64,000 nt of DNA from Ardenticatenaceae bacterium (GTDB taxonomy: Bacteria > Chloroflexota > Anaerolineae > Promineifilales > Promineifilaceae), in contig JACKBS010000019.1 in NCBI GenBank assembly GCA_020634435.1, positions 25,249 through 89,248 on the forward strand, in the 5' to 3' direction. A model generated the notes under the pieces. That model was given only the letters and a program-made list of their open reading frames with translations, searched no databases and was not told the DNA's origin. Position 1 is the first letter of the stretch; each line of letters begins with the position of its first letter. Below are positions 62,551 through 64,000 of this stretch, in pieces. Both the position numbers and the translations under genes were made by a program.

Positions 62551-63324
62551 TTAGGCTGGTTCTAGCCGACTGACCATCTTTTCCAGGCTATTTCTGTACC
62601 AAACCGAGGCTTGGTCAAACAGGGCAGGCCCATATTTGGCGGCCAGCAGGGCGAGAATGAGATGCCCCACATGCAGGGAAATCAGCCCCAGCGTACAGTT
62701 GTCCAGTAAATTGAACCATTCGCAGAGCAACGGCCGTTCCGACACATACACATTAAACCCCCACCGCTCTACCAAATCCACCAAACTCAGCAGCTGCAAG
62801 AAAAAGCCAGCCGGGAACAGCACAAAGGCGATGGGAATGGTCACAAACTGAATAAGCAGCAGGCCGTAAATGCGAAACGCATACAGACCAAACCCTAATG
62901 CAAAGTTCTTCGCCGTCCGCTTAATGTTTTGCTTGGCCAAATCAATAATCACCATCATCAGCGGCACTAGCACGGTGAGCCAGGGGAGCACTAAATAGCC
63001 TCGTCCTAACCGCTCGGGCAGGGTAATGATCAGGACAATCAGTCCAAACCCTACAAAAATTGCCAGCAGCGTGCCGATGATAAGGCTAAACCGCAAGGCG
63101 TACTCGCGCACCAAGCCCCAGGCACTCCATTTTCCCCAGGTCATACGCAAATGGATGGGCATGAGCAGAACCGAAATGCCCAGGATAATCAGGCCAATGA
63201 ACAGTGCGCCGTCTAAGCCGCTGCTTTGTAACGTTTCTAGATTGCGGCGGTAATATTGAATGCCGCCCCCCAGGCCAAGCAGCGAGAGGAGGATGAGTGT
63301 GGCAAAGGTGATGCGTTTGGCCAT
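62551..63324 (-). CDS. Multi-pass membrane protein, unknown function
   Basis: A 257-residue protein with about six hydrophobic segments (TLILLSLLGLGGGIQYY, ALFIGLIILGISVLLMPIHL, LIIGTLLAIFVGFGLIVLII and others). No family recognised. ATG 63324 (MAKRITF) is chosen because the longer frame overlaps the YbaK gene. It follows that gene by 10 bp, so the two are probably co-transcribed. Confidence 0.72.
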   Translation of the reverse strand: MAKRITFATLILLSLLGLGGGIQYYRRNLETLQSSGLDGALFIGLIILGISVLLMPIHLRMTWGKWSAWGLVREYALRFSLIIGTLLAIFVGFGLIVLIITLPERLGRGYLVLPWLTVLVPLMMVIIDLAKQNIKRTAKNFALGFGLYAFRIYGLLLIQFVTIPIAFVLFPAGFFLQLLSLVDLVERWGFNVYVSERPLLCEWFNLLDNCTLGLISLHVGHLILALLAAKYGPALFDQASVWYRNSLEKMVSRLEPA

Positions 63325-63334
63325 GTATGCTGCG

Positions 63335-63811
63335 CTACTCTTTTTTGAGGGAAACGGCCGTTCCGCCACAGCTTCTCACCAATTTATCCGGCCCAATGGC
63401 AAACACCGCAAACGGCGTCCCGGCTGCCGCCCACACCGTCCCAAACTGCTGCAAATCCTCGTCCACAAAAATGGCCATGGGAGTGAGATGGCCAAACGGG
63501 GGCACGCCACCAATGCTAAAACCGGTCGCCGCCTTCACCGCGTCGGCGCTGGCCCGCTGCACCTGCTTGCGCCCCACGCCGCACAGGGTTGCCAGTTTGC
63601 GTTCATCTAGCTGATTCGCACCCGACACCAGCGCCATGACAGGCTGGTCGTTCACGGTAAAGCAAAGGCTTTTCACAATTTGGGCCAGCTCACAGCCAAT
63701 CGCGTCGGCCGCCTCCTGGGCAGAGCGGGTGGTCTGTTCAAACTCTTTGATTTCAATCGCCATTCCCAATTCCTGAGCGGCGTCGGCAACTTTTTGGGCA
63801 GATGGGTGCAT
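63335..63811 (-). CDS. YbaK/EbsC-type aminoacyl-tRNA deacylase
   Basis: A 158-residue protein of the YbaK/ProXp editing-domain family, which hydrolyses mischarged tRNAs. Motifs: TRSAQEAADAIGCELAQIVKSLCF with the catalytic Lys in IVKSL, ATGFSIGGVPPFGH, and FGTVWAAAGTPFAVFAIGPDKL (cited in parts). Single domain, normal length. Its mischarged target is unknown. Confidence 0.92.
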   Translation of the reverse strand: MHPSAQKVADAAQELGMAIEIKEFEQTTRSAQEAADAIGCELAQIVKSLCFTVNDQPVMALVSGANQLDERKLATLCGVGRKQVQRASADAVKAATGFSIGGVPPFGHLTPMAIFVDEDLQQFGTVWAAAGTPFAVFAIGPDKLVRSCGGTAVSLKKE

Positions 63812-63815
63812 TTTT

Positions 63816-63908
63816 GGTAATCCGTGGTCGGTGGTCGGTAATCGGTGGTCGGTAATCGGTGACTTGCTACGGTTTACCGATTACTGTTCACCGTTTACGG
63901 ATTACCGA
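63816..63908. repeat. GTAATCGGT-type palindromic repeat, copy 3
   Basis: Outer arms GGTAATCCGT (63816-63825) and ACGGATTACC (63897-63906), with several GTGGTCGGTAATCGG units inside. Same family as at 13557 and 29469. Confidence 0.8.
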
Positions 63909-64000
63909 CTAATCAAAGTCATAGTCATCTTCGTAATCGTCTTCAAAATAGTTCCGGCTGCGGCGGCGGTCGATGTAGCGGTCAAACTCGGAGGAGATAT
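63909..64000 (-). CDS. C-terminal end of a gene running off the window (partial)
   Basis: On the minus strand a frame open from the right edge ends in TAG at 63911-63909. The last residues are very acidic and Tyr-rich (RSRNYFEDDYEDDYDFD), an unstructured tail. No family can be assigned from 30 residues. Confidence 0.5.
   Translation of the reverse strand, partial: ISSEFDRYIDRRRSRNYFEDDYEDDYDFD

Overview
This 64 kb window looks like a chromosomal segment of a free-living Chloroflexota bacterium, probably an Anaerolineae/Ardenticatenia-type organism. That placement is inferred from the gene repertoire: a transaldolase-glucose-6-phosphate isomerase fusion, a COG4586/4587/3694 ABC exporter, a kinase-STAND-WD40 giant, and a TPR-CHAT/subtilase/sigma cluster. 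There is no rRNA to confirm it. About 50 genes are supported. No tRNA, rRNA or CRISPR array was seen.

Layout. 1-6.2 kb: end of an unknown gene, an M20 deacylase, a MerR/TipA regulator with its DUF2268 metalloprotease partner, and a three-gene ABC exporter. 6.3-9.1 kb: an unknown protein and a TadE-like pilus protein behind long leaders. 9.1-13.6 kb: tal-pgi fusion and zwf (pentose phosphate pathway). 13.6-23.1 kb, leftward: an ECF-type sigma factor, a possible coupled small ORF, a zinc-finger anti-sigma-like protein, a TPR-CHAT caspase-like protease, a membrane subtilase with a Gly-Ser-Glu repeat, a membrane protein, DUF2277 and a PPDK-type ATP-grasp protein. 23.2-37.1 kb: housekeeping and envelope genes (HAD phosphatases, CE7 esterase, aroC, response regulator, isocitrate-type dehydrogenase, two FemAB-like transferases, zinc-ribbon protein, L,D-transpeptidase, cupin, MFS transporter, EEP nuclease/phosphatase, DMT transporter). 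37.4-42.0 kb: an insertion-sequence island of four transposases, three of them broken, ending in an intact ISAs1-family element with TIRs and a 10-bp target duplication. 42.0-45 kb: rpsU, a sugar transferase, a LysM lipoprotein, and a thioredoxin-like lipoprotein in which both redox cysteines are encoded by UGA. 45-57 kb: the 1815-residue HTH-kinase-STAND-WD40 protein, secreted beta-barrel-like proteins, a di-haem peroxidase, small proteins and a lectin-repeat protein. 57-64 kb: ilvD, a GxxExxY nuclease-like gene between repeats, RidA, GNAT, a barrel protein, leuB, a membrane protein and a YbaK deacylase.

Three observations stand out. First, the gene at 44417-44893 (minus) reads through two in-frame UGA codons exactly where a thioredoxin W-C-x-x-C motif should have its cysteines. 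A perfect 7-bp hairpin with a GUG loop begins 11 nt after the second UGA, which looks like a bacterial SECIS; this predicts a UxxU selenoprotein. Second, the palindrome ACGGCCGT occurs about 100 times (roughly one expected by chance), is missing from the IS island, and forms stems of several terminators as inverted pairs. Third, the sigma/anti-sigma/TPR-CHAT/subtilase cluster is arranged like a protease-controlled transcription switch. Many intergenic gaps also hold hairpin repeats from about a dozen families.
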